This document shows, piece after piece, positions 25,130-32,924 of a stretch of 64,000 nucleotides of DNA. A program made the position numbers and the translations under genes. How positions within the stretch are numbered: position 1 is the first letter of the stretch; every line of letters starts with the position of its first letter. Below the pieces are notes generated by a model, which saw only the letters and a program-made list of their open reading frames with translations, searched no databases and was not told the DNA's origin. Source of the stretch: Burkholderiales bacterium (GTDB lineage Bacteria; Pseudomonadota; Gammaproteobacteria; Burkholderiales; JAEUOS01); assembly GCA_016790635.1 (NCBI GenBank), contig JAEUOR010000063.1, positions 1-64,000 on the forward strand, in the 5' to 3' direction.

Positions 25130-25143
25130 CTGATGTAGGTCAA
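25130..25143 (+). promoter_or_regulatory. FNR/ANR-like binding site upstream of universal stress gene
   Basis: CTGATGTAGGTCAA is close to the FNR consensus TTGAT-N4-ATCAA, with two mismatches. It is centred 65 bp before the universal stress protein start and would lie near -41.5 if transcription begins near 25178. This is the position used for anaerobic or low-oxygen activation. Confidence 0.45.
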
Positions 25144-25201
25144 GCCCCGCGCCTTCAGGGCAGGCACACTGGCGGCATCACTTTCCGAGTGGGGATGCGA
25201 C

Positions 25202-26035
25202 ATGACCTACAAGAACATCGCGGTGTGGCTCGACGCGAAACGCGACGCGCCGACGGAGGTCGGCATGCAATTGGCGCTGGACTTCGGCGCGCATCTGGTG
25301 GGGCTCAACCATTTTCATGTTCCGCGCCTGCCTCCTTATGTGCAGACTTACGTGGGTGAAGACATCGCCCGCGCACGCATCGAACGCGCCTCCGAGGAGG
25401 CGCGCGCGGCCAGCGCGGCATTCAGCGAGAACGCGGTGCGCCGCGGCGTCACCGGTGCTGAAGCGCGCACGCTGGGCGGCGACCCCATCAGCGGACTCGC
25501 CACCCATGCCCGTTACGCCGATCTGGTGGTGATGGGCCAGCCGGACCCGCAGGCCGCACTCGACCCGGCTGACCTTGAGTTTCCCGACCACGCCATTCTT
25601 GCCTGCGGCCGGCCGGTGCTCATGGTGCCGTACACGGGTACCTTCAAGACCATTGGCAGCCACGCCGTGGTGGCCTGGAGCGCGACCCGCGAGGCCACCC
25701 GCGCGGTCACCGATGCACTGCCGTTGCTCAAGCGTGCGAAAAAGGTCACGGTCATCACTGGCGATGCCAGTCCAAGCCCGGACGGTCACGGCGCCTCGCC
25801 GGGCGCCGATATCGCGCTGTACCTGGCACGACATGGTGTCGAAGTGACCGTATCGCGCGAGGCTGCCGCGGGTCTGGACATCGGCGCGCTTCTGCTGTCG
25901 CGCATCGCTGATCTCGATGCCGATCTGCTGGTCATGGGCGCCTATGGGCATTCAAGGCTGCGCGAACTGGTGATGGGCGGGGTGACCCGGACGATCCTCA
26001 AGTCCATGACGGTGCCGGTGCTGATGTCCCACTAG
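25202..26035 (+). CDS. Tandem universal stress protein (UspA family)
   Basis: A 277-residue cytoplasmic protein made of two Usp domains (about 1-140 and 150-277). The second keeps the ATP-binding signature as LLVMGAYGHSRLRELVMGGVTRTIL in positions of about 242-266 (G-x2-G-x9-G-[ST] type). The first domain has DLVVMGQPDP without the full glycine motif, so only one nucleotide site is likely. Family members support survival under starvation, low oxygen or membrane stress. An FNR-like box upstream is consistent with oxygen-responsive control. Confidence 0.92.
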   Translation: MTYKNIAVWLDAKRDAPTEVGMQLALDFGAHLVGLNHFHVPRLPPYVQTYVGEDIARARIERASEEARAASAAFSENAVRRGVTGAEARTLGGDPISGLATHARYADLVVMGQPDPQAALDPADLEFPDHAILACGRPVLMVPYTGTFKTIGSHAVVAWSATREATRAVTDALPLLKRAKKVTVITGDASPSPDGHGASPGADIALYLARHGVEVTVSREAAAGLDIGALLLSRIADLDADLLVMGAYGHSRLRELVMGGVTRTILKSMTVPVLMSH

Positions 26036-26089
26036 GGAGCGGTCAGCGCCGCACGCACCTCCCCAAGGCTGCGGCGGTATCATCGGCGC

Positions 26090-27352
26090 ATGATCGATGC
26101 TCCCCGCACTTCTTTGGCGACCGACCTGACGATCGACCAGCGGCGCTTCTGGTCCACCATCGAGGCATCCGCCGCGATCGGCGTCGGCAGGCCCGGCGGG
26201 CTCTCGCGCGTCGCGCTGACCGATGCCGACCGCGAAATGCGCGACCTGTTTCGCGACTGGTGCGTCGGGGCGGGGTACGGGGTCACGGTCGATGCGGTCG
26301 GCAACCTGTTCGCGCGCCGCGCCGGGCGCGATCGAAGCCTGGCGCCGGTGGTGCTGGGTTCGCACCTGGATACGCAGATCAACGGCGGGCGCTACGACGG
26401 CATCGTCGGCGTCATGGCGGCGCTGGAAGTGTTGCGCAGCCTGGACGATCGCGGCATCGCCACGCGGCGTCCGGTGGAGATCGCGGTCTGGACCAACGAG
26501 GAGGGGGCGCGCTTCTCGCCACCCATGGTCGGCTCGGCCGCATTTGCCGGCGTGCATCCGGTCGAGTGGGTGCACGCGCGCTGCGCAGACGATGGCGCCA
26601 CGATCGGCGAAGAGCTGCGGCGCATCGGCTACCTGGGTGACGCCCCGGTGGGCGGGCGGCCGCTGGACAGCTATTTGGAATTGCACATCGAGCAGGGGCC
26701 GGAGCTGCATGCGCGCGGCATCCCGGTCGGGGTCGTGACCCACGGCTACACCGCGTACGGCTTCATCGTCGATGTGGCCGGCGAGACCGCGCACACCGGG
26801 CCCTGGCCCATGGACAAGCGCAGGAACGCGCTGGTCGGCGCCGCCATGCTGGCCGTCGCGGTCAACGACATCGGCTGGAAATACCATGCCAGCGGGGGCA
26901 AGGGTACGGCTGCACGCATTGTCGCCTGGCCCAACAAGCCGGGCATCCTCTCGGATTCAGCCCAGTTCACCGGCGACGTGCGCCACGATGATCCTGCGGT
27001 CGCCGATGCGATGCGCGACGAATTCATGGCAGCCCTATCCGACTGCGCGCGGCGCTCGCAGTGCGACATGCGCGTTTTCGACCAATGGCACTGGGGCGCC
27101 GACATTTTTGACGCCGGCATGGTCGCGCTGGTGCGCGACAGTGCTCGCTCCCTTGGCATCGCCACGCTGGACCTGCCCAGCCAGGCCGGGCACGACGCGT
27201 ATCACGTCGCCAAGGTCGCGCCCACGGCCATGATTTTCACGCCCTGCCGCGACGGCATCACGCACAACAACCTCGAGCACACCGACCTCAATGCGACCGT
27301 GCCGGGTGTCAATGTGCTCCTCCACGCCGCGCTCGCGCGTGCCGATCGCTGA
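26090..27352 (+). CDS. M20-family Zn hydrolase (N-carbamoyl-L-amino-acid hydrolase / allantoate amidohydrolase type)
   Basis: Di-zinc amidohydrolase of the hydantoinase/carbamoylase group, 420 residues. Metal ligands appear in VVLGSHLDTQINGGRYDGI (His, Asp), VWTNEEGARF (Glu, with the catalytic Glu), LELHIEQGPEL (His) and C-terminal THNNLEHTD (His). SQAGHDAYHVAKVAPTAMIF is also typical. It should cleave the carbamoyl or ureido group of N-carbamoyl amino acids or ureidoglycolate-like compounds. LigB-like dioxygenase follows 39 bp downstream. Confidence 0.9.
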   Translation: MIDAPRTSLATDLTIDQRRFWSTIEASAAIGVGRPGGLSRVALTDADREMRDLFRDWCVGAGYGVTVDAVGNLFARRAGRDRSLAPVVLGSHLDTQINGGRYDGIVGVMAALEVLRSLDDRGIATRRPVEIAVWTNEEGARFSPPMVGSAAFAGVHPVEWVHARCADDGATIGEELRRIGYLGDAPVGGRPLDSYLELHIEQGPELHARGIPVGVVTHGYTAYGFIVDVAGETAHTGPWPMDKRRNALVGAAMLAVAVNDIGWKYHASGGKGTAARIVAWPNKPGILSDSAQFTGDVRHDDPAVADAMRDEFMAALSDCARRSQCDMRVFDQWHWGADIFDAGMVALVRDSARSLGIATLDLPSQAGHDAYHVAKVAPTAMIFTPCRDGITHNNLEHTDLNATVPGVNVLLHAALARADR

Positions 27353-27391
27353 AGCATCACGTCTTCCGCAGGCCAAACCAAAGACCTCGTC

Positions 27392-28462
27392 ATGGCAGAA
27401 ATCCTGGGACTCGGACTCTCGCACTATCCGCCGCTATGCATGCCGGACGACCGCATGAGCGGCATCCTGCGCACGACCCTGGCCGACCCCGGCATCCCGG
27501 CCGCGGCCAAGGACCCGGCCAACTGGCCGGCCGCCATGCGCGCGGAGTGGGGCGACGACAAGGGAACGCGCGCAGCGGCCGGGCATCGCGCCGCGCTGGT
27601 GGCCGAGTTCCGCAAGGTGCGTGCGGCGCTGGACGCGTTCAAACCCGACGCGGTGCTGATCTGGGGCGACGACCAGTACGAGAACTTCAAGGAGGACGTG
27701 ATCCCGGCCTTCACCGTCTGCGCCTATGGCGACATGGACCTGTCTCCCTGGCGCCACGCGCAAGGGTCCTCGATGATGGAAGGCGGCAAGGCCAACGCCT
27801 GGGGCGAGGGGCCGGACTTCGGCTATCGCCTGAAAGGTCGTCGCGACATCGCCAAGCACCTGGCGACCGGCCTGCTTGAATCCGGGTTCGATGTGGCCTA
27901 CGCGTACAAGCCGCTGCATCACGACTCCATCGCGCATGCCTTCACCAATGCCATCCTGTACCTGGACTACGACCGCCACGGCTGGGATTACCCGACCATC
28001 GCCTTCCCGATCAATTGCTACGGACGCAAGGTGATCTCGGCGCGGGGGTTTCTCACCAACGTCGACGACAAGCTGGACTTCGATCCACCCTCGCCGTCAC
28101 CCGCGCGCTGCATGGACCTGGGCGCCGCGACCGCGCGCGTGCTCAAGGCTTCACCCTGGCGCGTCGCCGTTGTCGCCTCGTCGAGCTGGTCGCACGCGTT
28201 CCTTTGCGACCACACCTGGCGCCTGCGCCCGGACACGCCGGCCGACCGGGCGCTCTACCAGGCGTTGGTCGAAGGCGACGATACCTACTGGCGCAACCGC
28301 TCGGTCAAGGACTTCGAGGACGCCGGCCAGCAGGAAATCCTCAACTGGTGTCCGCTGGTGGGCGCCATGCGCGAACTGGGCGCGCGCCTGCAGTGGACCA
28401 GCTTCGTCGAGACGCAGGTGTTCAATTCGAACAAGGTGTTCGCGGTCTACGAAGCAGTCTGA
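27392..28462 (+). CDS. Class III extradiol dioxygenase (LigB-like) family protein
   Basis: A 356-residue protein of the LigB superfamily, non-haem Fe(II) enzymes that open aromatic rings. Recognisable motifs are GLGLSHYPPL (first His ligand), DAVLIWGDDQYENF, YKPLHHDSIAHAFTNA (second His pair) and VVASSSWSHAFLCDHTW. The LigA-type small subunit is not encoded nearby. The gene is probably co-transcribed with the upstream carbamoylase. Its last 16 bases overlap the convergent Lrp-family gene. Ring substrate unknown. Confidence 0.82.
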   Translation: MAEILGLGLSHYPPLCMPDDRMSGILRTTLADPGIPAAAKDPANWPAAMRAEWGDDKGTRAAAGHRAALVAEFRKVRAALDAFKPDAVLIWGDDQYENFKEDVIPAFTVCAYGDMDLSPWRHAQGSSMMEGGKANAWGEGPDFGYRLKGRRDIAKHLATGLLESGFDVAYAYKPLHHDSIAHAFTNAILYLDYDRHGWDYPTIAFPINCYGRKVISARGFLTNVDDKLDFDPPSPSPARCMDLGAATARVLKASPWRVAVVASSSWSHAFLCDHTWRLRPDTPADRALYQALVEGDDTYWRNRSVKDFEDAGQQEILNWCPLVGAMRELGARLQWTSFVETQVFNSNKVFAVYEAV

Positions 28463-28959
28463 GGGCGGCTCGGACGCGCCGCGTCGATCGGAACCTCGAG
28501 TCCGACGCGCAGTCCCTCGATGACCACATTGGACTGGAAGCGCAGCATCGCAGAGGAAGCCAGCAACAGGGACTTGGAGTACTGGTCGTAGTCCTGCATG
28601 TCCTCTACCACGACCACCAGCACCAGGTCCACCTCACCGGTGACGTAGTAGGCCTGCTGGGTGCGCGGGTCGGCGATCAGCCTGCGCTGCAGGGCCTCGA
28701 CCTCGGCCTTCTGGCCAAAGTCGACCTTGACCCCGACGATGAAGGTCATGCGCTTGCCGAGCGCATCGGTGTCGAGGAGGGCAACTTCACGGGCGATGGT
28801 GCCCGTCTCGCGCAATCGCTTGATGCGCCTTTGCACGGAGGAAGCGGACAAGCCGATTTTCGAGCCCAGGGTCTCGGCCGGCGCGGTGGTATCGCGCTGG
28901 AGCAAGGCGAGCAGCCGGCGATCCATGTCGTCAAGCGTGATGTCGCGGCGTTTTGGCAT
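28447..28959 (-). CDS. Lrp/AsnC family transcriptional regulator
   Basis: A 170-residue regulator with an N-terminal winged helix-turn-helix (LDDMDRRLLALLQRDTTAPA, then KIGLSASSVQRRIKRLRETG) and a C-terminal RAM/AsnC effector domain (YYVTGEVDLVLVVVVEDMQD). Lrp proteins form octamers and sense amino acids. It is divergent from the omega-transaminase with 106 bp between starts, where tandem inverted repeats lie. The simplest reading is a local regulator of the transaminase, sensing its amino donor. The 3' end overlaps the LigB-like gene by 16 bp. Confidence 0.93.
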   Translation of the reverse strand: MPKRRDITLDDMDRRLLALLQRDTTAPAETLGSKIGLSASSVQRRIKRLRETGTIAREVALLDTDALGKRMTFIVGVKVDFGQKAEVEALQRRLIADPRTQQAYYVTGEVDLVLVVVVEDMQDYDQYSKSLLLASSAMLRFQSNVVIEGLRVGLEVPIDAARPSRPQTAS

Positions 28960-28974
28960 AAAAACTATTATTTG

Positions 28975-29012
28975 TGCGGGAATACCGCAAGATTATGCGG
29001 CAATTCTCCGCA
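28975..29012. promoter_or_regulatory. Tandem inverted-repeat operator between Lrp-family gene and transaminase
   Basis: Two copies of TGCGG-spacer-CCGCA: 28975-28989 (spacer GAATA) and 28996-29012 (spacer CAATTCT; arms extend to ATGCGG/CCGCAT). Their centres are 22 bp apart, two helical turns. A -10-like TAGGAT at 29032-29037 lacks a -35 box, which would put the sites near -40 and -62 of the transaminase transcript, a typical activator arrangement. Confidence 0.6.
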
Positions 29013-29065
29013 TGCCCGCGCCCTCCATCGCTAGGATATGACCACCCTTAAAGGAGGATTTCGCC

Positions 29066-30394
29066 ATGAACATGAACGACCTGCAGCAGGACCTGGCGGC
29101 ATTCTGGATGCCGTTCACTGCCAATCGCCAGTTCAAGCAGGCGCCGCGCCTGTTGGCTGAGGCCAAAGGCATGTTCTACAAGACCCCGGACGGACGCGAG
29201 GTGCTGGACGCCTGCGCGGGCCTGTGGTGCGTTGCTGCCGGGCATTCGCGCGAGGAGATCGTGCGTGCCGTGCAGGAGCAGGTCGCGCGCCTGGATTTCG
29301 CGCCGACCTTCCAGATGGGCCATCCGCTGGCTTTCGAGACCGCGAGCCGCCTGGCCGCGATCACCCCGCCCGGGATGAACCGGGTGTTCTTCACCAATTC
29401 GGGGTCGGAGTCGGTCGACTCGGCGCTGAAGATCGCGCTCGCCTACCATCGCGCGCGCGGTGAAGGCACGCGCACCCGCCTGATCGGCCGCGAGCGCGGC
29501 TACCACGGCGTGAATTTCGGCGGCATGAGCGTGGGCGGAATCCCGGGCAACCGCAAGACCTTCGGCGGGTCCATGCTGCCTGGCGTGGATCACATGCCGG
29601 CCACGCACGATCTGAAGCGCAATGCGTTCTCGCGCGGCCAGCCCGCGCACGGCGCGGAGTTTGCCGACGAACTCGAGCGCTTGGTCGCGCTGCACGACGC
29701 CTCCAACATCGCGGCGGTGATCGTCGAACCTCTGGCCGGTTCCACCGGCGTCCTGGTGCCGCCGAAGGGGTACTTGCAACGCCTGCGCGAAATCTGCGAC
29801 AAGCACGGCATCCTGCTCATATTCGACGAGGTGATCTGCGGTTTCGGGCGCCTGGGCGGCGCGTTTGCCTACGACGCCTTCGGCGTCAAGCCCGACCTCA
29901 TGACGCTGGCCAAGGCGATCAACAACGCCACCGTGCCCATGGGTGCCGTGGTCGCGCGCCAGGAAGTGCACGACGCGATCGTCAACGGCGCGGCCGAAGG
30001 CGCGATGGAGTTCATGCACGGCTATACCTATTCGGCCCACCCGCTGGCGTGCGCGGCGGCCAACGCGACCCTGGCGCTGTACGAGCGTGATGGACTCTTC
30101 GCGCGCGCCGGTTCGCTGGCACCCATGTTCGAGGAGGGCGCGCATTCCCTGAAGGGCACGAAGAACCTGGTCGACATCCGCAACTTCGGCCTGGTCGCGG
30201 CCTTCGAGATGGCGCCGCGCCCTGGCGCTCCGGGCAAGCGCGGGTATGAAGCGATGGTCAAGTGCTTCGAGGCCGGCATGCTGGTGCGCGTCACCGGCGA
30301 CACGGTAGCCGTGTCGCCCCCGCTGATCATCGAGCCTGCGCAGATCGAGCGCATCTTCGCCACGCTCTCCAAGGTGCTGGCGTCGATCGACTGA
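29066..30394 (+). CDS. Class III omega-amino acid:pyruvate aminotransferase
   Basis: PLP-dependent transaminase of 442 residues that moves an amino group from an omega-amino acid (beta-alanine type) or amine to pyruvate. AGGAGG at 29052-29057 lies 8 bases before the first ATG. Family marks are LAAFWMPFTANRQFKQAPR, GLWCVAAGHSREEI, FFTNSGSESVDSALKIALAY, LLIFDEVICGFGRLG (Asp for the pyridine nitrogen) and LMTLAKAINNATVPMGAVV with the Schiff-base lysine. The N-terminus and overall pattern match beta-alanine:pyruvate transaminase (BauA/OapT). Substrate range untested. Confidence 0.93.
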   Translation: MNMNDLQQDLAAFWMPFTANRQFKQAPRLLAEAKGMFYKTPDGREVLDACAGLWCVAAGHSREEIVRAVQEQVARLDFAPTFQMGHPLAFETASRLAAITPPGMNRVFFTNSGSESVDSALKIALAYHRARGEGTRTRLIGRERGYHGVNFGGMSVGGIPGNRKTFGGSMLPGVDHMPATHDLKRNAFSRGQPAHGAEFADELERLVALHDASNIAAVIVEPLAGSTGVLVPPKGYLQRLREICDKHGILLIFDEVICGFGRLGGAFAYDAFGVKPDLMTLAKAINNATVPMGAVVARQEVHDAIVNGAAEGAMEFMHGYTYSAHPLACAAANATLALYERDGLFARAGSLAPMFEEGAHSLKGTKNLVDIRNFGLVAAFEMAPRPGAPGKRGYEAMVKCFEAGMLVRVTGDTVAVSPPLIIEPAQIERIFATLSKVLASID

Positions 30395-30419
30395 CGCCTG
30401 GCGGGACGTAGAATCAGCG

Positions 30420-30450
30420 ACGGGGCGCGAACTGCGCCCCGTTTGATTTT
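30420..30450 (+). terminator. Intrinsic terminator after the transaminase
   Basis: A 9-bp perfect stem (30420-30428 with 30434-30442), loop GAACT, followed by TTGATTTT. It begins 25 bases after the transaminase stop and insulates the EamA gene. Confidence 0.8.
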
Positions 30451-30480
30451 CAGTTCCTGCATGTTCACCCTGCGATTCGC

Positions 30481-31374
30481 GTGACTCGCGCCGCCGCCCA
30501 GCGGCTTGCCTATCTGCTCATTTTTGTCACGCCCGCCCTGTGGGGCGTGAACTACCTGGTCGCGCGCTCGGCGGTCGATGTGACCGCGCCGCACGCGCTG
30601 GCCCTGGGGCGCTGGGTGCTGGCCGGATTGCTCCTGACGGCTTTTTCATGGCATGAGCTTAAGGCCAAGCGTGCAGCAATCCGCGCCGAGTGGCGCTCGC
30701 TTATCGTCCTGGGCGCCCTGGGCATGTGGATTTGCGGCGCCTTCGTCTACATCGGCGCGCACACCACCGCGGCATCCAACATCGCGCTCATCTACGCGGT
30801 CTCGCCGGTGCTGATCGCGCTCTACTCGACCCTCGCGCTGGGCGAGCGCATGGGGCCGGCACAGGCCGTCGGTGTTGCCCTGGCGTTCGTGGGGGTGCTG
30901 CACGTCGCGCTAAAGGGGCACTGGCCCGGGCTCCTCACGCTTTCGTTTACCCGCGGCGATATCTGGATTGCAGTCGCGGCGTTTGCATGGACTGCCTACG
31001 CGCTGATCCTGAAGGGCGTGCCTTCGTCATTCGGGCCGCTGGCCCGTCTGGCCCTGACCTGCTGGGGTGGGGTCGTCGTACTCCTGCCGTTCACCCTGAT
31101 CGAGGCGGTGTGGTACCTGCCGACGCTGCTGGATGCGCGCACGCTCCTGTACGTGGTTGCGGTCGCCCTGTTCCCCGGGTTCGGCGCCTACCTCGCGTTC
31201 TCGTTCATGCAGCGCGAACTCGGTGCGGCGCGGGTCGGCGTGGTGATCTATCTGGGGCCGCTCTATTCAGCGGCGCTGGCCTGGGCAGTCCTGGGTGAAC
31301 CGGTGCATCCCTACCACCTGGTCGGCGCGGTCCTGATCCTGCCGGGGATTTTTCTCGCCACGCGAGCCCGCTGA
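30481..31374 (+). CDS. EamA/DMT-family transporter
   Basis: A 297-residue inner-membrane protein with about ten transmembrane helices in two repeated EamA halves (residues of about 10-140 and 155-290). Visible are PALWGVNYLVARSAV, the end-of-repeat NIALIYAVSPVLIAL with LALGERMGPAQAVG, and the second-half counterpart VVIYLGPLYSAALAWAVLGE. The start is GTG 30481, since the nearby ATG is out of frame and closed by a stop. Family members export amino acids, nucleosides or metabolites; substrate unknown. It converges on the SDR gene with 9 bp between stops. Confidence 0.9.
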   Translation: MTRAAAQRLAYLLIFVTPALWGVNYLVARSAVDVTAPHALALGRWVLAGLLLTAFSWHELKAKRAAIRAEWRSLIVLGALGMWICGAFVYIGAHTTAASNIALIYAVSPVLIALYSTLALGERMGPAQAVGVALAFVGVLHVALKGHWPGLLTLSFTRGDIWIAVAAFAWTAYALILKGVPSSFGPLARLALTCWGGVVVLLPFTLIEAVWYLPTLLDARTLLYVVAVALFPGFGAYLAFSFMQRELGAARVGVVIYLGPLYSAALAWAVLGEPVHPYHLVGAVLILPGIFLATRAR

Positions 31375-31383
31375 GCGGCCCGT

Positions 31384-32226
31384 TCAGCGCGCGGCGGCCG
31401 CGGCGCGGCGCCGCATGCGCAGCATCAGCGCGGTGAACCAGGCGGTAGAGCGCGCCGGGGCGAGGCGGAACATCAGGTCCAGGAACTTCGCATCGCCTCC
31501 GATCAACAGGCGCGTGCGGTCCGCGCGAATCGCAGCGAGGATGGCCTGCGCCGCTTCTTCCGGGCTGGTGCGTGCCTGCGCCAGGAAGCGCGCGCGTAGA
31601 ACCTCGGGGCTGTCGCCCATGGTCGATGTGGGCTCCATGCGCGAGTTCTCGGCGATGCGAGTGCGGATCCCGCCCGGGTGCACGCACAGGACCTTGACCG
31701 GGGTTGCGCGCAGTTCCTCGCGCAGCGCATCCGAAAACGCGCGTACTGCAGCCTTGGCCGCGTTGTACATGCTCTGCGTGGGCATGGACACCATGGCGAA
31801 GATCGACGAGACGTTGATGATCATCGCTTCCGGCCTGACCTTGAGTTGCGGCAGGAAGGCGCGGCAGCCGCGTACCACGCCCCAGAAGTTGATGTCCATC
31901 AGCCAGTGCGCGTCGGCTTCGGTCAGCACTTCGACGCGCGCCATGAGGGCGACGCCGGCGTTGTTCACAAGCAGGTCCGCGCCGCCCAAGCGCGCTGCGG
32001 CCTGCGCCAGTTCTTCCAGAGCGCCGGGTTGCGCGACGTCGAGCACCTGCGCCTGGCAGGTGGCGCCCAGGCGCGTCAATTCATTCTGTGCCGCCGCCAG
32101 TCGTTCGGCGTCGCGGTCGGCCAACAGGAGTGTCATGCCCGCGCGCGCGAGTGCGTGCGCCAGTGCCAGTCCGATGCCCGAGGCGGCGCCGGTAATGACC
32201 GCGGTCTTGCCTTTCAAATCGCGCAT
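31384..32226 (-). CDS. Short-chain dehydrogenase/reductase (classical SDR)
   Basis: A 280-residue NAD(P)-dependent oxidoreductase. Cofactor motif TGAASGIG begins near residue 12, then LLVNNAGVALMARV and the active site INVSSIFAMVSMPTQSMYNAAK with Ser, Tyr and Lys in place. DRDAER after beta-2 suggests NAD(H) preference. The C-terminus ends in a basic, alanine-rich tail (RRRAAAAA) after a hydrophobic patch, hinting at membrane association. It may be co-transcribed from the methyltransferase gene 9 bp upstream. Confidence 0.9.
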   Translation of the reverse strand: MRDLKGKTAVITGAASGIGLALAHALARAGMTLLLADRDAERLAAAQNELTRLGATCQAQVLDVAQPGALEELAQAAARLGGADLLVNNAGVALMARVEVLTEADAHWLMDINFWGVVRGCRAFLPQLKVRPEAMIINVSSIFAMVSMPTQSMYNAAKAAVRAFSDALREELRATPVKVLCVHPGGIRTRIAENSRMEPTSTMGDSPEVLRARFLAQARTSPEEAAQAILAAIRADRTRLLIGGDAKFLDLMFRLAPARSTAWFTALMLRMRRRAAAAAR

Positions 32227-32235
32227 GGATGGCTT

Positions 32236-32790
32236 TCAGTTGCGTTGACGGGGCGGCATGTGCCACAGGTACAGGTTGCGCTCGCCGTAGAACCCCTTGA
32301 CCTTCATGGTCACGCCGGGCGACCAGTCGCCCATGTCGTGCACGTAGGAGACGACGCGGGCACCCGGCTCCAGCTGACCGAAAAGCTGCGGCCGCAGTTT
32401 GAGGTTCAGGTCCGGCCAGAGGAAGAGGATGACCACGGTCGCGTCCGAAAAGTCGGTCGTGAAGAGGTCGCGCTCCAGAAAGCGGATGCGCCCGGCAACG
32501 CCGGCTTTTTCCGCGTTGGCGCGGCTCTCGCGAATGCGCTCGGGATCGATGTCGACGCACACCCCGCGCGCCGCGCCGGCCTTGACGGCCGCGATCACGG
32601 TGCGGCCGTCGCCGCAACCCAGGTCGTAGACCACATCGCCGGGACGGATCGCAGCCAGGCGCATCATCGATTCGACCACCGCGGGCGGGGTGGGTTCGTA
32701 GTGGATGTCGGGCGCGCGAGCACCGCTGCCGCACGCGACTGCGAAGAGGGCTAGGCTGAGAGAAACGAGACGGCGTCGAGAAACGGACAT
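32236..32790 (-). CDS. Class I SAM methyltransferase-like protein with lipoprotein-type leader
   Basis: A 184-residue protein. Residues 1-20 look like a type II signal peptide: basic MSVSRRR, a hydrophobic stretch LSLALFAVAC, then Gly-Ser-Gly. The remainder is a Rossmann methyltransferase: VVYDLGCGDGRTVIAA (motif I), VCVDIDPERI (acidic end of beta-2) and TVVILFLWPDLN. An exported SAM enzyme is unexpected because SAM is cytoplasmic. Either the leader is a membrane anchor, or the true start is internal. Target unknown. It diverges from the M81 operon. Confidence 0.8.
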   Translation of the reverse strand: MSVSRRRLVSLSLALFAVACGSGARAPDIHYEPTPPAVVESMMRLAAIRPGDVVYDLGCGDGRTVIAAVKAGAARGVCVDIDPERIRESRANAEKAGVAGRIRFLERDLFTTDFSDATVVILFLWPDLNLKLRPQLFGQLEPGARVVSYVHDMGDWSPGVTMKVKGFYGERNLYLWHMPPRQRN

Positions 32791-32924
32791 GGGCGCGACG
32801 GTGTTGGCGGACGCGGCGCATGGTACGCGAAGCGCGCGGCAACGGGACGGCCGGGCATTGCATTTGGTCTAGGATATCGATCGCGCGGCAGATGTCCCGC
32901 CGCGCCATGCCAAAGAGGAGAGCA

